64,000 bases of DNA from Bog-756 sp963812525 (lineage in GTDB: Bacteria; Actinomycetota; Acidimicrobiia; Acidimicrobiales; RAAP-2), in assembly GCA_963812525.1 (NCBI GenBank), contig CAWEVL010000011.1, forward strand, positions 868,001 to 932,000. The letters run 5' to 3'. The position numbers were made by a program, and so were the translations under genes. The notes below the pieces were generated by a model. It worked only from the letters and a program-made list of their open reading frames with translations, was not told the origin of the DNA and searched no databases. Positions 43,931-53,500 of this stretch are shown in pieces (position 1 is the first letter of the stretch; every line of letters starts with the position of its first letter).

Positions 43931-44168
43931 GGCGCCCTCCGATCGATGCGGTCCGGCATCGTGGCCCGGGGGGCGGAGCGGTGCCGGAGGAAGAAGGAAG
44001 GGAGGGCCGCTCGCCACGTGCACAGGTGGGTGCCGACGGCCTCTCGAGGGCACTGCGAACGAGCCTAGGGGTGGGGTGTCACAGGCGCCTTGCCGGAGGC
44101 GCCGGAGGGTGCCAGGCGGCGCCTCCGCCGCGGCAGCCGCCGCGGCACCCGCAGCCGCAGCCGCAGCG
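43931..44168. other. intergenic low-complexity GCN-rich region
   Basis: 238 bases between yraN and comM. Near 44103-44165 it is dominated by GCC/GCG/GCA triplets that translate to poly-Ala in one frame. Near 44090 GGCGCC is repeated around a short loop, and might act as a weak hairpin. I see no gene here. Confidence 0.4.
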
Positions 44169-44558
44169 TCAGAAGGCATCCTCGATGACGTCCACCGTGC
44201 CCGAGGTGATGGACACCACGTCGAAGCGGACCACCACCCGGGCCCGGCCCACGGCCGGGGTCAGTTCGGACAGCCACCGGGAGGCCAGGCGGCGGATCCG
44301 GCGCTGCTTGGCCGGCAGCACCGACTCGGCACCGGTCCCGAAGCGGTCGCTCGAGCGGGTCTTCACCTCGCTGAACACCACCGTGGCGCCCCGGCGCACG
44401 ATGAGGTCCACCTCACCCTCACGGCGGCGCCAATTGCGCTCGAGGACCTCGTATCCCTGCTCCTCGTACCACCGGGCGGCCTGGTCCTCGCCGCGGGCAC
44501 CCAGGGTCCGTCGGCCGTCGGCTTCCTGGTCCGGGCGCCCCGACGCGCCCCCGCTCAC
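44169..44558 (-). CDS. yraN: YraN/UPF0102 family nuclease-fold protein
   Basis: A 129-residue protein. GARGEDQAARWYEEQGYEVLERN and GEVDLIVRRGATVVFSEVKTR (cited as GEVDLIV and FSEVKTR) are the UPF0102 hallmarks, with an E...D...ExK restriction-fold core. Its exact role is unknown. GTG 44558 overlaps the DUF2469 stop (GTGA). Gene order with DUF2469, comM and dprA is conserved in actinobacteria. Confidence 0.88.
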   Translation of the reverse strand: MSGGASGRPDQEADGRRTLGARGEDQAARWYEEQGYEVLERNWRRREGEVDLIVRRGATVVFSEVKTRSSDRFGTGAESVLPAKQRRIRRLASRWLSELTPAVGRARVVVRFDVVSITSGTVDVIEDAF

Positions 44559-44848
44559 AGATCCTTCTCGGGGAGCCGCTCGATGTTGACGTCGCGGAAG
44601 GTGAGGATCCGTACCGAGGGCACGAAGCGGGCCGGGCGGTACATGTCCCACACCCACGCGTCCGACAGGTTGACCTCCACACAGGCCGGCGTGGAGTCGG
44701 AGCGCACCGCCACCTCGACCGTGTTGGCCAGGTAGAACCGACGTTCGGTCTCCACCACGTAGGCGAAGAGCGGCAGGACGGCCCGGTACTCCTGGACCAG
44801 GGCCAGCTCGATCTCCGACTCGTACCGCTCGAGGTCCTCTTCGCTCAT
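44555..44848 (-). CDS. DUF2469 family protein
   Basis: A 97-residue protein starting MSEEDLERYESEIELALVQEYRAV and containing VVETERRFYLANTVEV and AWVWDMYRPARFVPSVRI (quoted in short pieces: SEEDLERYESEIEL, ETERRFYLANTVE, DMYRPARFV). This matches the small actinobacterial DUF2469 family encoded between rplS and yraN. Function unknown. It is translationally coupled to yraN. Confidence 0.87.
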   Translation of the reverse strand: MSEEDLERYESEIELALVQEYRAVLPLFAYVVETERRFYLANTVEVAVRSDSTPACVEVNLSDAWVWDMYRPARFVPSVRILTFRDVNIERLPEKDL

Positions 44849-44983
44849 GGAGCCACCGACCAGGTTCCAGTTGCCTCGGCCGTCGACCAGACCGGACCTC
44901 GGGGGCGTCGTCGGGACACGTTCACGTAGACCGGGCTCCGGGCCGGGCCCGATCGGGCGCCGACCCACGACGGGACCATCGGG

Positions 44984-45337
44984 TCAAGGACGGGCAGTCC
45001 GCCGTTCCTTGATCTTGGCGGCCTTACCGTGCCGGTCGCGCAGGTAGTAGAGCTTGGCCCGCCGCACGTCGCCCAGCGAGACCACCTCGGTGTGGTCGAT
45101 GACCGGGGAGTGGACCGGGAACGTCCGTTCCACGCCGACGCCGAAGCTCACCTTGCGCACCGTGAACGTCTCACGGACGCCGGTGCCCTGGCGACGCACC
45201 ACCGCGCCCTGGAACACCTGGACCCGCTCGCGGGTGCCCTCGACCACCCGGACGTGCACCTTCACGGTGTCGCCGGGCCGGAAGTCGGGGATGTCGTCTC
45301 GGAGGCTGTCGCGGTCGATGATGTCGGTCGGGTTCAT
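44984..45337 (-). CDS. rplS: 50S ribosomal protein L19
   Basis: A 117-residue L19. FRPGDTVKVHVRVVEG, FQGAVVRRQG, TFTVRKVSFGVGVERTFP and KLYYLRDRHGKAAKIKE are the standard motifs. It binds at the 30S-50S interface. ATG 45337 begins MNPTDII. It lies 146 bases downstream of trmD, last of the rpsP-rimM-trmD-rplS order. Confidence 0.96.
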   Translation of the reverse strand: MNPTDIIDRDSLRDDIPDFRPGDTVKVHVRVVEGTRERVQVFQGAVVRRQGTGVRETFTVRKVSFGVGVERTFPVHSPVIDHTEVVSLGDVRRAKLYYLRDRHGKAAKIKERRTARP

Positions 45338-45483
45338 GGGGCGCGTCTTTCCAGGAATCGTTCGAACTCTCCCCCGCCGGAGGCCCTCATGGGAGTCGTC
45401 GCCGAACGGTCGCTCTGACCAGGGCGTTCTCCGCACTGCGGGCCATCGATGGCGATCACCGGACAAACCGGCGCCGACGAGGC

Positions 45484-46284
45484 TCACCAATCGTAGCCGT
45501 GTTCGCGCAACAACTGCACCTCATCGTGCCCGACCAGCAGGGCCACCTCGTCCGGGTCCAGCCCACCCCGAGCCTCGATCAGGTCCGGGCGGCGCCGGAG
45601 GGTGCGGGCCAGGGCCTCGGCCCGGCGCCACCGGTCCACCCTGCCGTGGTCACCCGAGCGGAGCACCTCGGGCACGTCCCACCCCCGGAACGAGGCCGGT
45701 CGGGTGTACTGGGGGTACTCCAGGAGCCCGGCGGTGAAGCTCTCGTCACCGGCCGACCGGTCGTTGCCCAGGACGCCGGGCAGGAGCCGCACGACGGCCT
45801 CCACCACGACCAGGGCGGCCAGCTCGCCTCCGGCCAGGACGAAGTCCCCCACCGAGAGCTCCTCGTCCACCAGGTGGTCGGCCACCCGCTGGTCGACCCC
45901 CTCGTAGCGGCCGCACAGGAGCGAGAAGCCGCCCGGCAGCCGGCCCAGCCGGCGGGCGACGTCCTGGTCGAACCGGCCGCCCGAGGGCGACAGCAGGACC
46001 AGGGGCCGGGGCAGCCCGGCGTCCGAGCCGGCCACCCCCTCCACCGCCCCGAACACCGGTTCGGGGCCCAGCACCATGCCGGCGCCGCCGCCGAAGGGGG
46101 CGTCGTCCACCGAGCGGTGGGGGTCGGTGGTGGCGTCCCGGACGTCGTGGGTGCGCAGATCGAGCAGACCGCCGACCCGGGCCCGGCCGAGGATGGAGGC
46201 GGCCGCGTAGTGGTCGATCACCTCGGGGAAGAGGGTGAACACGTCGATCCGGAACGGCGGGACCACGGGGGCGGCCCCGCTCAC
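45484..46284 (-). CDS. trmD: tRNA (guanine-N1-)-methyltransferase
   Basis: A 266-residue TrmD. FRIDVFTLFPEVIDHY, APFGGGAGMVLGPEP, LCGRYEGVDQRV, SVGDFVLAGGELAALV and the DESFTAGLLEYPQYTRP region are all present. It methylates G37 of tRNAs using SAM bound in a trefoil knot. GTG 46284 overlaps the rimM stop (GTGA). Confidence 0.95.
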   Translation of the reverse strand: MSGAAPVVPPFRIDVFTLFPEVIDHYAAASILGRARVGGLLDLRTHDVRDATTDPHRSVDDAPFGGGAGMVLGPEPVFGAVEGVAGSDAGLPRPLVLLSPSGGRFDQDVARRLGRLPGGFSLLCGRYEGVDQRVADHLVDEELSVGDFVLAGGELAALVVVEAVVRLLPGVLGNDRSAGDESFTAGLLEYPQYTRPASFRGWDVPEVLRSGDHGRVDRWRRAEALARTLRRRPDLIEARGGLDPDEVALLVGHDEVQLLREHGYDW

Positions 46285-46823
46285 GTGAGGTCGAGGAGGC
46301 CGTCGGGCACCTCGACGGTGACGCGCCGGCCGGGCACCGAACCCACCACGAAGCGGAGGGGGATCAGGGCGCCCCCGTCGAGCACCAGGAGGTCGCTGGC
46401 CGGGTTGGCCTCGACGCTCACCACCGTCCCGAGCCGGGTGCCCCCGGTGTCCTCGACCACCGATCCGATCAGGTCGTGGACCCAGAGGGTGTCGGGATCC
46501 TCCAGCGCGGGGGCGAAGAGCTCGGTGCCCCGCAGCTGTTCGGCGTCGTCGATGCCGACCACGCCGTCGAAGGCCACGATGAAGCGGCCCCCGTGGGGCG
46601 AGGACCGCACCACCCGGTACTGCCGGCCCTCGGCCGTGGTCAGCACGGAGCCGGGGTCGACCCGCTCGTCCCGGTTGGTGGTGAGCGAGACGATCACGTC
46701 GCCGCGCAGACCGTGGGGCTTGACCATACGGCCCACGTGGAGCAGCGGAGGCCCGCCGGAGGCAACATCGGCGTCGGTGCCGGATTCCCCCTCGCCCTCG
46801 GGGCGGGCGGGTCCGCGCACCAC
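46281..46823 (-). CDS. rimM: 16S rRNA processing protein RimM
   Basis: A 180-residue RimM. After a 27-residue Glu/Ala-rich leader the core begins LLHVGRMVKPHGLRGDVIV, with FDGVVGIDDAEQLRGTELF, and a PRC-barrel with LIPLRFVVGSV at the C-terminus. It assists 30S subunit maturation. It starts at 46823, six bases after the KH-domain gene, and is coupled to trmD. Confidence 0.93.
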   Translation of the reverse strand: MVRGPARPEGEGESGTDADVASGGPPLLHVGRMVKPHGLRGDVIVSLTTNRDERVDPGSVLTTAEGRQYRVVRSSPHGGRFIVAFDGVVGIDDAEQLRGTELFAPALEDPDTLWVHDLIGSVVEDTGGTRLGTVVSVEANPASDLLVLDGGALIPLRFVVGSVPGRRVTVEVPDGLLDLT

Positions 46824-46829
46824 GGGGGC

Positions 46830-47168
46830 TCAGTCGTCGACGATGTCGACGCTGGTCTGGACGCCGTCACGCGCCCCGGCCGCGGCCACGACGGTACGGA
46901 TGGCCTGGGCCACCCGTCCCCGCCGGCCGATGACACGGCCCATGTCGTCCGGCGCCACGTGGATACGGAAGCGGATCGAGTCGCCCCGCTCCTCGGTGTT
47001 GATGACCACGGCATCGGGATCGGAGGTGATGGAGTTGACCAGATAGGTGACCACGGCCAGCGGCGTCCCGCCCGACACCCGGTTGCCGGCGTCGTCGTCC
47101 TCGTGGCCCTCGTCGTCATCGATGGTGTTCACGTCGTCGGCGGAGTCCACCGCCAGCTCGTCGCTCAC
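46830..47168 (-). CDS. KH-domain RNA-binding protein (KhpA-like) with acidic N-terminal extension
   Basis: A 112-residue protein. The C-terminal 77 residues match KhpA: PLAVVTYLVNSITSDPDAV, then the KH loop MGRVIGRRGRVAQAIRTVV with its GRRG. The first 33 residues are very acidic (IDDDEGHEDDDAGN) and not part of the usual short family form. It lies between rpsP and rimM as in many bacteria. GTG 47168 overlaps the rpsP stop (GTGA). Confidence 0.88.
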   Translation of the reverse strand: MSDELAVDSADDVNTIDDDEGHEDDDAGNRVSGGTPLAVVTYLVNSITSDPDAVVINTEERGDSIRFRIHVAPDDMGRVIGRRGRVAQAIRTVVAAAGARDGVQTSVDIVDD

Positions 47169-47452
47169 TTGGCCGCCTTGGCCGTGGCGAACTCGTCGAG
47201 CGCGCCCGACTTCTTCAGGATCTTCTCGACCCGCTCGGTCGGGGTGGCTCCCTGGGAGAGCCACTTCACGGCCTTGGCGTTGTCGATCTCGATGACCGCG
47301 TCGGGCTCGGCCAACGACTTGCCGCGGGGTGCATAGGTCCCCACGATCTCGATGAAACGACCATTCCGGGGCGACCGGCTGTCCGCCGCCACCAGCCGGT
47401 ACGTCGGCTGCTTCTTCTTCCCGATCCGCACGAGGCGGAGCTTTACTGCCAC
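47165..47452 (-). CDS. rpsP: 30S ribosomal protein S16
   Basis: A 95-residue S16 starting MAVKLRLVRIGKKKQPTYRL (20 residues), with GRFIEIVGTYAPRG and AVKWLSQGATPTERV. AGAGGAG lies just upstream of the start. It heads the rpsP-khpA-rimM-trmD operon. Confidence 0.96.
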   Translation of the reverse strand: MAVKLRLVRIGKKKQPTYRLVAADSRSPRNGRFIEIVGTYAPRGKSLAEPDAVIEIDNAKAVKWLSQGATPTERVEKILKKSGALDEFATAKAAK

Positions 47453-47549
47453 GGTGAACTCCTCTGCATTCTGTCGATAGCGCCCGATAGTCTCCCACCA
47501 TTACCGGGGGCGGCGTGCACCGGCCTGATCGGCCGTCCCCGGGAGCGGT

Positions 47550-47569
47550 CGACCGGCCCATGCCGGTCG
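47550..47569 (-). terminator. hairpin downstream of ffh
   Basis: CGACCGGC and GCCGGTCG form a perfect 8-bp stem around the loop CCAT, starting three bases after the ffh stop. No U tract follows, as is common in GC-rich genomes. Confidence 0.45.
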
Positions 47570-47571
47570 GA

Positions 47572-49149
47572 TCAACGGGCCTTGGGGGTGACCCGCCCTC
47601 CGCCCTTGCCCTTCTTGCCGCCCTTGCCCTTGGACTTGGACTTGGACGTGCCCCGGGAGCCACCGGGCCGGCCGCCGGACGGGGCCATGGATCCGGCCCC
47701 GAGGGCGGCCGGATCGCCGGCCGGGCCGCCCATGCCTCCCAGTCCGAACTCGTCCCCGTCGAGGCCGCCCCGCTCGGCCATCTCGGCCATGGCCTGGGGC
47801 GACAGCTTCGGACCACCCCGTCCGAACATGCCCCCCAGACCGCTCAGGGCACCGCCCATGCCCCCCTTGCCGAACCCCTTCATCATCTTCTGCATCTCCT
47901 TGAACTGCTTGAGGAGTGCGTTGACGTCGGAGGTGGCCGTCCCGCTGCCGTTGGCGATGCGGACCCGACGGGCCCCGTCGATGATGGCCGGATCGGTGCG
48001 CTCCTTGGGCGTCATCGACTGGATGATGGCCTCGATCTGGCCGATCTGGCGGTCGTCGACCTGTGACGAGGCCTGCTTCAGGTCCTTCGGCACCCCCGGG
48101 ATGAGGGACATCATGCCGGAGACCGAGCCCATCTTCCTGACCTGCTGGAGCTGCTGGAGGAAGTCCTCCAGGGTGAAGCGACCCTCCAGCATGGCGGCGG
48201 CACCCTTGGTGGCGACGTCCTTGTCCATGGTGCGCTCGGCCTGCTCGATGAGGCTGAGCACGTCGCCCATCCCGAGGATCCGGTCGGCCATCCGGTCGGG
48301 GTGGAACAGGTCGAAGTCGTCGAGCTTCTCGCCGGTGGAGGCGAAGGCGATGGGCCGGCCCACCACCTCTTTCACCGACAGGGCGGCACCGCCACGGGCG
48401 TCACCGTCCAACTTGGTCAGAATGACCCCGTCCAACGTGAGGGCGTCGTGGAAGGCCGAGGCGGTGGACACGGCGTCCTGGCCGGTCATGGCGTCGATGA
48501 CCAGGAACGTGTAGTGGGGGTCGACCGCCCCGGCGATCCGGCGGATCTCCTCCATCAGGTCCTGGTCGATGGAGAGCCGGCCGGCGGTGTCCACGATCAG
48601 GACGTCGCGGCCCAGGCGTCGGGCCTCCTCCAGCCCCGAGCGGGCCACGGCCACCGGGTCGGTGGGCTCGCTGAACACGCTGACGCCGGCCTGCCCGCCC
48701 AGCACCCGCAGCTGCTCGACGGCCGCCGGTCGCTGGAGGTCGGCGCCCACCAGCAGGGGGTTGCGCCCCTGCTGCTTGAACCACCGGGCCAGCTTGGCCG
48801 CGGCGGTGGTCTTCCCCGAGCCCTGCAGGCCGGCCAGCAGGATGACGGTGGGCGGCCGCCCGGCGTAGGTGAGCCTGAGGGTCTCGCCGCCGAGGATGGC
48901 CACCAGCTCCTCGTTGACGATCTTGATGACCTGCTGGCCCGGGCTGAGGGCCTGGGACAGCTCGAGGCCCACGCAGCGGGCCCGCACCGCTTCGGTGAAC
49001 CCCCGGACCACGCTGATCTCGACGTCCGCCTCCAGCAGGGCGGTGCGGATCTCGCGGAGCACCTCGTCGACGTCGGCTTCGGTCAGCCGGCCGCGGTTGC
49101 GGAGGCGGCTGAGGATCCCCTCGAATCGGTCGGACAGGCTCTCGAACAT
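47572..49149 (-). CDS. ffh: signal recognition particle protein Ffh
   Basis: A 525-residue SRP54 GTPase. N domain from FESLSDRFEGILSRL; G domain with GLQGSGKTT, DTAGRL, TKLDGDARGGAAL and GEKLDDFDLFHPDR; M domain with MTPKERTDPAII and a Met/Gly-rich segment near GFGKGGMGGAL. The C-terminus is a basic Lys/Gly tail. It binds 4.5S RNA and signal sequences and docks with FtsY, encoded just upstream on the same strand. Confidence 0.95.
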   Translation of the reverse strand: MFESLSDRFEGILSRLRNRGRLTEADVDEVLREIRTALLEADVEISVVRGFTEAVRARCVGLELSQALSPGQQVIKIVNEELVAILGGETLRLTYAGRPPTVILLAGLQGSGKTTAAAKLARWFKQQGRNPLLVGADLQRPAAVEQLRVLGGQAGVSVFSEPTDPVAVARSGLEEARRLGRDVLIVDTAGRLSIDQDLMEEIRRIAGAVDPHYTFLVIDAMTGQDAVSTASAFHDALTLDGVILTKLDGDARGGAALSVKEVVGRPIAFASTGEKLDDFDLFHPDRMADRILGMGDVLSLIEQAERTMDKDVATKGAAAMLEGRFTLEDFLQQLQQVRKMGSVSGMMSLIPGVPKDLKQASSQVDDRQIGQIEAIIQSMTPKERTDPAIIDGARRVRIANGSGTATSDVNALLKQFKEMQKMMKGFGKGGMGGALSGLGGMFGRGGPKLSPQAMAEMAERGGLDGDEFGLGGMGGPAGDPAALGAGSMAPSGGRPGGSRGTSKSKSKGKGGKKGKGGGRVTPKAR

Positions 49150-49212
49150 GGGTGCCTCAGGCTACAGGAGCCCGGGTGGAACCGTGGCCCGCGGTGGCTC
49201 GCCGGGTCCCGT

Positions 49213-49247
49213 CCCGGCTCCCGGGTCCGGGTCCCGGGGGAGCCGGG
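49213..49247 (-). terminator. hairpin between ftsY and ffh
   Basis: CCCGGCTCCC (49213-49222) and GGGAGCCGGG (49238-49247) are perfect inverted repeats 37 bases after the ftsY stop. They could end or attenuate transcription before ffh. Confidence 0.4.
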
Positions 49248-49283
49248 TCCCGACGGGGACGGATCCGGGGAACCCGATCGGAA

Positions 49284-50587
49284 TCAGAACAGGGCATCGA
49301 CGAAGGCGGCGGCGTCGAAGTCGACCAGGTCGTCGACGCCCTCGCCCAGGCCGACCAGCTTCACCGGCAGGCCCAGCTCGCGCTGGATGGCCACCACGAT
49401 GCCGCCCTTGGCCGTCCCGTCCAGCTTGGTCAGCACCACCCCGGTCACATCCACCGCGTCCAGGAACACCTTGGCCTGGGCCAGGCCGTTCTGGCCGGTG
49501 GTGGCGTCGAGCACCAGCAGGACCTCCGTCACCCGGCCCGGCGGCCGGCCCGCCACCCTCCGGATCTTCTTCAGCTCCTCGATCAGGTTGACCTTGTTGT
49601 GCAGCCGGCCGGCGGTGTCGGCCAGCACCACGGTGTGGCCCTTGGCCCCGGCCCGCTGCACGGCATCGAAGACCACCGAGCTCGGGTCCCCGCCCTCGGA
49701 GCCCCGCACGATGTCGGCGTCGGCCCGGGAGGCCCACATGGCCAGCTGCTCACCGGCGGCCGCCCGGAAGGTGTCCCCGGCGGCCAGCAGGACCCGCGTG
49801 CCCGAGGCCGACAGCCGGTTGGCCACCTTGCCCACGGTGGTCGTCTTGCCCACCCCGTTGACCCCGACGAACAGCCACACCTCGACCGGGTCGGCCGGGT
49901 CGGCCGGGTCGGCCGGCGCGTCCCCTGAGCCGGAGCCGGCCGGATCCGGGCCGTCTCCCCCGGGCGGGCTCCCCGGTCCCGGGCGGCCCCGGGCACGGCC
50001 AGCGAGGCATCGGCCGTCGACAGCATCGCCACCAGATCGTCCTTCAGGGCGTCGACCAGGGCGTCCGGACCGGCGATCTCCCCGCCCTTGACGCGGGACC
50101 GGAGGTCGTTCAGCAGGCCGTCGGTGGCCCCCACCCCCACGTCGGCCCGGATGAGCGCCTCCTCCAGGTCGTCCCAGGTGGCGGCGTCGATCCGCCCCTT
50201 GGAACGGACGGCGCCGAGGTAGCCGGAGAGCAGGCCGCGGGCCTTGCCCAGCCGGCTCCGGTAGGTGGCCGGCTCCGGGACCGGCTCGGGCTCCGCCGTG
50301 GGCTCGGCGGTGGGTTGGGGGGTGGGCGCCGGCCGGGGCGGGGCGGTGACGGTGTCCGTGGCCCGGTCCGCCGCCGGGCCCGCCTGGGTCGCCTCGGCAC
50401 TTCGGGCCAGTTCGATGTCCGTCGGGGCGTCGCTGGCCACCTCGCCGGGCGGGACGGCGCTCTTGCCCCCGCGCCCCCGGAGCCGCATCCCGACGGCCAC
50501 CCCGCCGCCGACGAGCAGCACCGGAATGGCGATGGCGAGTCCGATGACCACGTCGGAACCCGACGCCATCAGGGACGGCTCGATCAC
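49284..50587 (-). CDS. ftsY: signal recognition particle receptor FtsY, frameshifted
   Basis: An FtsY of about 434 residues with an N-terminal membrane helix (DVVIGLAIAIPVLLVGGGVAV) and an acidic Pro/Glu linker, as in actinobacteria. The NG domain has TYRSRLGKARGLLSGYLGAV, then after a frame change within about 49925-50000 the G domain: GVNGVGKTTTVGK, DTAGRLHNK, LDATTGQNGL, TKLDGTAKGG and GLGEGVDDL. The break lies in a low-complexity GC-rich linker and the exact base is unclear. GTG 50587 overlaps the smc stop (GTGA). Given its essential role, an indel error is likely. Confidence 0.87.
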
Positions 50588-53500
50588 GACTCGCTTCCCC
50601 CGACCCGTTCGGGCCGGACGACTCGCGGCTGCCAGCCGGTGGGACCGATCCCCGGCTCGGACCGGGGAGCCCCGGATGCGGGGGCGGTCCCGCCGTCGGG
50701 CTCGGTGCCGCCGTCGGCGGCCGGGACACCGTCGGGGGCCGGGACACCGTCGGCGTACGGTTCGTCGTTGATGACGTCCTCGAGCCGGAACTCGTCCTCG
50801 GGCTCAGACTCGGACTCTTCCGGTTCCGAGTCGACCGGTTCGGACGCGGCGGCTTCCGAATCAACCTGTTCAGACTCGTCCGGTTCCGAGTCGACCGGTT
50901 CGGACGCGGCGGCTTGCGACCCGGCGGGTTCCGCAGTTTCGTCGGCCGGCAGTTCGGCGACGAACTCCGGCGAGAACCCGGCGTCGGGCACCGGCACCGG
51001 ATCGAGGTGGGGAGCCGGGACGAGTTCGACATGCGGAGCCGGAACGAATTCGACGTGCGGGGCCGGAACGAACGGGGGTCTGTCCTCGGAGATCCCGTCG
51101 GGCTCGAACTCGGCGGCGGGGTCAGCGACCACCCATGGCTCCGTCGCTTCGGCCGCACCGGTCCCCGGCAGGTCCTCGGCCGACACGGACTCCCGTACCG
51201 GCGCCACCCGCGGATGGGCACCACCGCCCTCGGCCCCCCCGGTGCCGCCCGTCTCAACGGCACCGCCCGTCTCAGCGGCACCGCCCGTCTCAACGGCACC
51301 GCCCGTCTCAGCGGCACCACCGGCCTCTAGGGCACCATCCGCCTGAGCGGCACCGTTCGCCTCGTCGATCCCCAGGTCCGGACCGACCCGATCGCGGGGT
51401 ACCTTCTGGCTGATCACCTTCGACGAGCCACCGGGAGCCATCGTCACCCCGTAGAGGGCGTCGGCCGCCTCCATGGTGCGCTTCTGGTGGCTGACGATGA
51501 TGAGCTGGGCCTCCCCCCGGAACTCGTGGACCAGCCCGAGGAACCGCTGCAGGTTCACGTCGTCGAGGGCGGCCTCCACCTCGTCCATGAGGTAGAAGGG
51601 CGACGGACGGCTGCGGAACACCGCGAACAGGAAGGCCAGCGCCACCAGCGAGCGCTCGCCCCCGGAGAGCAGCGAGAGGCGGCGCACGTTGCGTCCGGCC
51701 GGCCGCACCTCCACATCGACCCCGGTGTCCAGCAGGTCCTCGGGGTCGGTGAGGGACAGCCGGCCCGTCCCCCCGGGGAACAGCGAGTCGACCAGGGTGG
51801 AGAAGTGCTCGTTGACGTCGGCGAAGGCCGAGTCGAAGACGCGCATGATCTCCTCGTCGAGGGTCCGGATGACGTGGTGGAGCTCGCGTCGGGCGTTGCG
51901 GACGTCCTCCACCTGGGCCTCGAGGAACTGGTGACGCTCGCCGAGCTCGGACAGCTCCTCCAGGGCCAGCGGGTTGACCGGCCCCAGGGCGGCCAGCTCG
52001 GCCTCCAGCTGCTCGATCCGGGAGGGCGGGTCGATGCCCTCGGCCAGCTCGGGCGCCGGCGCGGCCAGGGCGTCCTCGGGGGTGCAGGCCAGATCGTGGC
52101 GGAGCGTCTCGACCACCGTCTCCCGCCGGATGGTGGCCTCGACCAGGTCGAGCTCGATCTTCTGCAGGCGGCCCCGGGCCGCGGCCAGCTCGTGCTCGCT
52201 GGCCGAGCGCTGCCGCCGGAGCTCTTCCAGGCGGGCGCCGCCGGCCTTGACCGCCTCCAGCTGCAGCCGGTAGCGCTCCCGCAGCTCGGCCAGGGCCGAG
52301 TCCAGGCGGGCCTGGGCCTCGGCGACCACCTCGAGGAGCCGGGCCACCGCGGTGGCGTCGGCCTCGAGGCGGGTCCGGCGCTCCGCGGCCTGGCGACGCT
52401 CATCGGCATGGCCGGTCAGCCGCCGCTCCACCTCCTGGAGCCGCTCGGTCAGCACCCGCCGGCGTTCGACCAGCCCGGCCGACCGCACCTCCCACTCGTT
52501 GCGCAGCAGGGCGGCCTCGGCGATCCGCTCGTCGATGGCCTGGCGCTCCTGGCGGGCCTCGGCCACGCGCTCCCCGGCCCGCGCCCGGGCCCGCTCCAGC
52601 TGGGGCAGCTCGGCCCGCAGGGCCACGGCCCGGGATGTGTCCCGGACGATGCGCTCGTCGAGCTCGGCGTGGTCGCGGCGGACCTCCTCGAGCTCGGCGG
52701 CCAGCGCCATCAGGTCGTTGGCCACCCGCTGGTGGGCCACCCGGGCCGTCTCGTGGGCCACCTCGTTCCGGTCGTCGGCCCGCACCGCCTCGGCCGCCGC
52801 CGTCCTCGCTGCCTCGACCTCGGCCCGGGCCCGAGTGCGCTCCTCGGTGGCCTCGCCGGCCGCCACCGCGGCCACGTCGGCCCGCGAACGGGCCTCCTCC
52901 ACCAGCGCGGCGGTGACCACTCCACCGGCGGCCCGCACCCGCCAGCCGGTGGGCGAGAACCGGTCACCTTCGCGGGTCACGACCACCAGATCGGGACGGG
53001 CCAGGGCCAGGTCGATGGCCTCGGACCACCCGCCCTGGGTACAGCACGAGCCGGCCAGCAACGTGTCGAGCACGGACTCCAGCCCGGAGATGTCCCGCCC
53101 GGCGGCGTGCGGTCGCACATGGCGACGGATGGACTCGGTCCCCGGGGGGACCGGGACCGCACCGCCGGACCCGGCTCCACCGGGACCCGCCGCGCCGCCT
53201 CCGGCGGTGGCCCCGGTCAGGGCCAGCACCGCACCGGTGGCCCCACCCTGGCGGAGCCTGGACAGGGCGGCCTTGGCCGGCTGGCTCCCGGACACCACCA
53301 CCGCCGCCACCGAGGCCCCCACCGCCGCCTCGAAGGCGTCCTCCCACCCGGCGTCCACCTCGACCACGTCGAGCAGGGTGCCCACCACCCCGTCGATCCC
53401 GGCCAGCAGCTCGGCCCCGGCCGCGCCCCGGGCCTCGTCCAGGGCCCGCTCCAACGCATCGGCCCGGGCGGTCGACCGGGCCAGCTCCTGCTCGGCGTGG

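Noticed and set aside
41423..44179. A 918-codon ComM-DprA fusion protein
   Set aside because: The frame joins the N-terminal half of comM to dprA only because of the indel near 43075. The real comM C-terminus lies in another frame and ends in an ATGA overlap with dprA.
51243..51317. A CRISPR-like array
   Set aside because: The repeats are 18 bp, head to tail without spacers, and encode hexapeptide repeats of SMC in frame.
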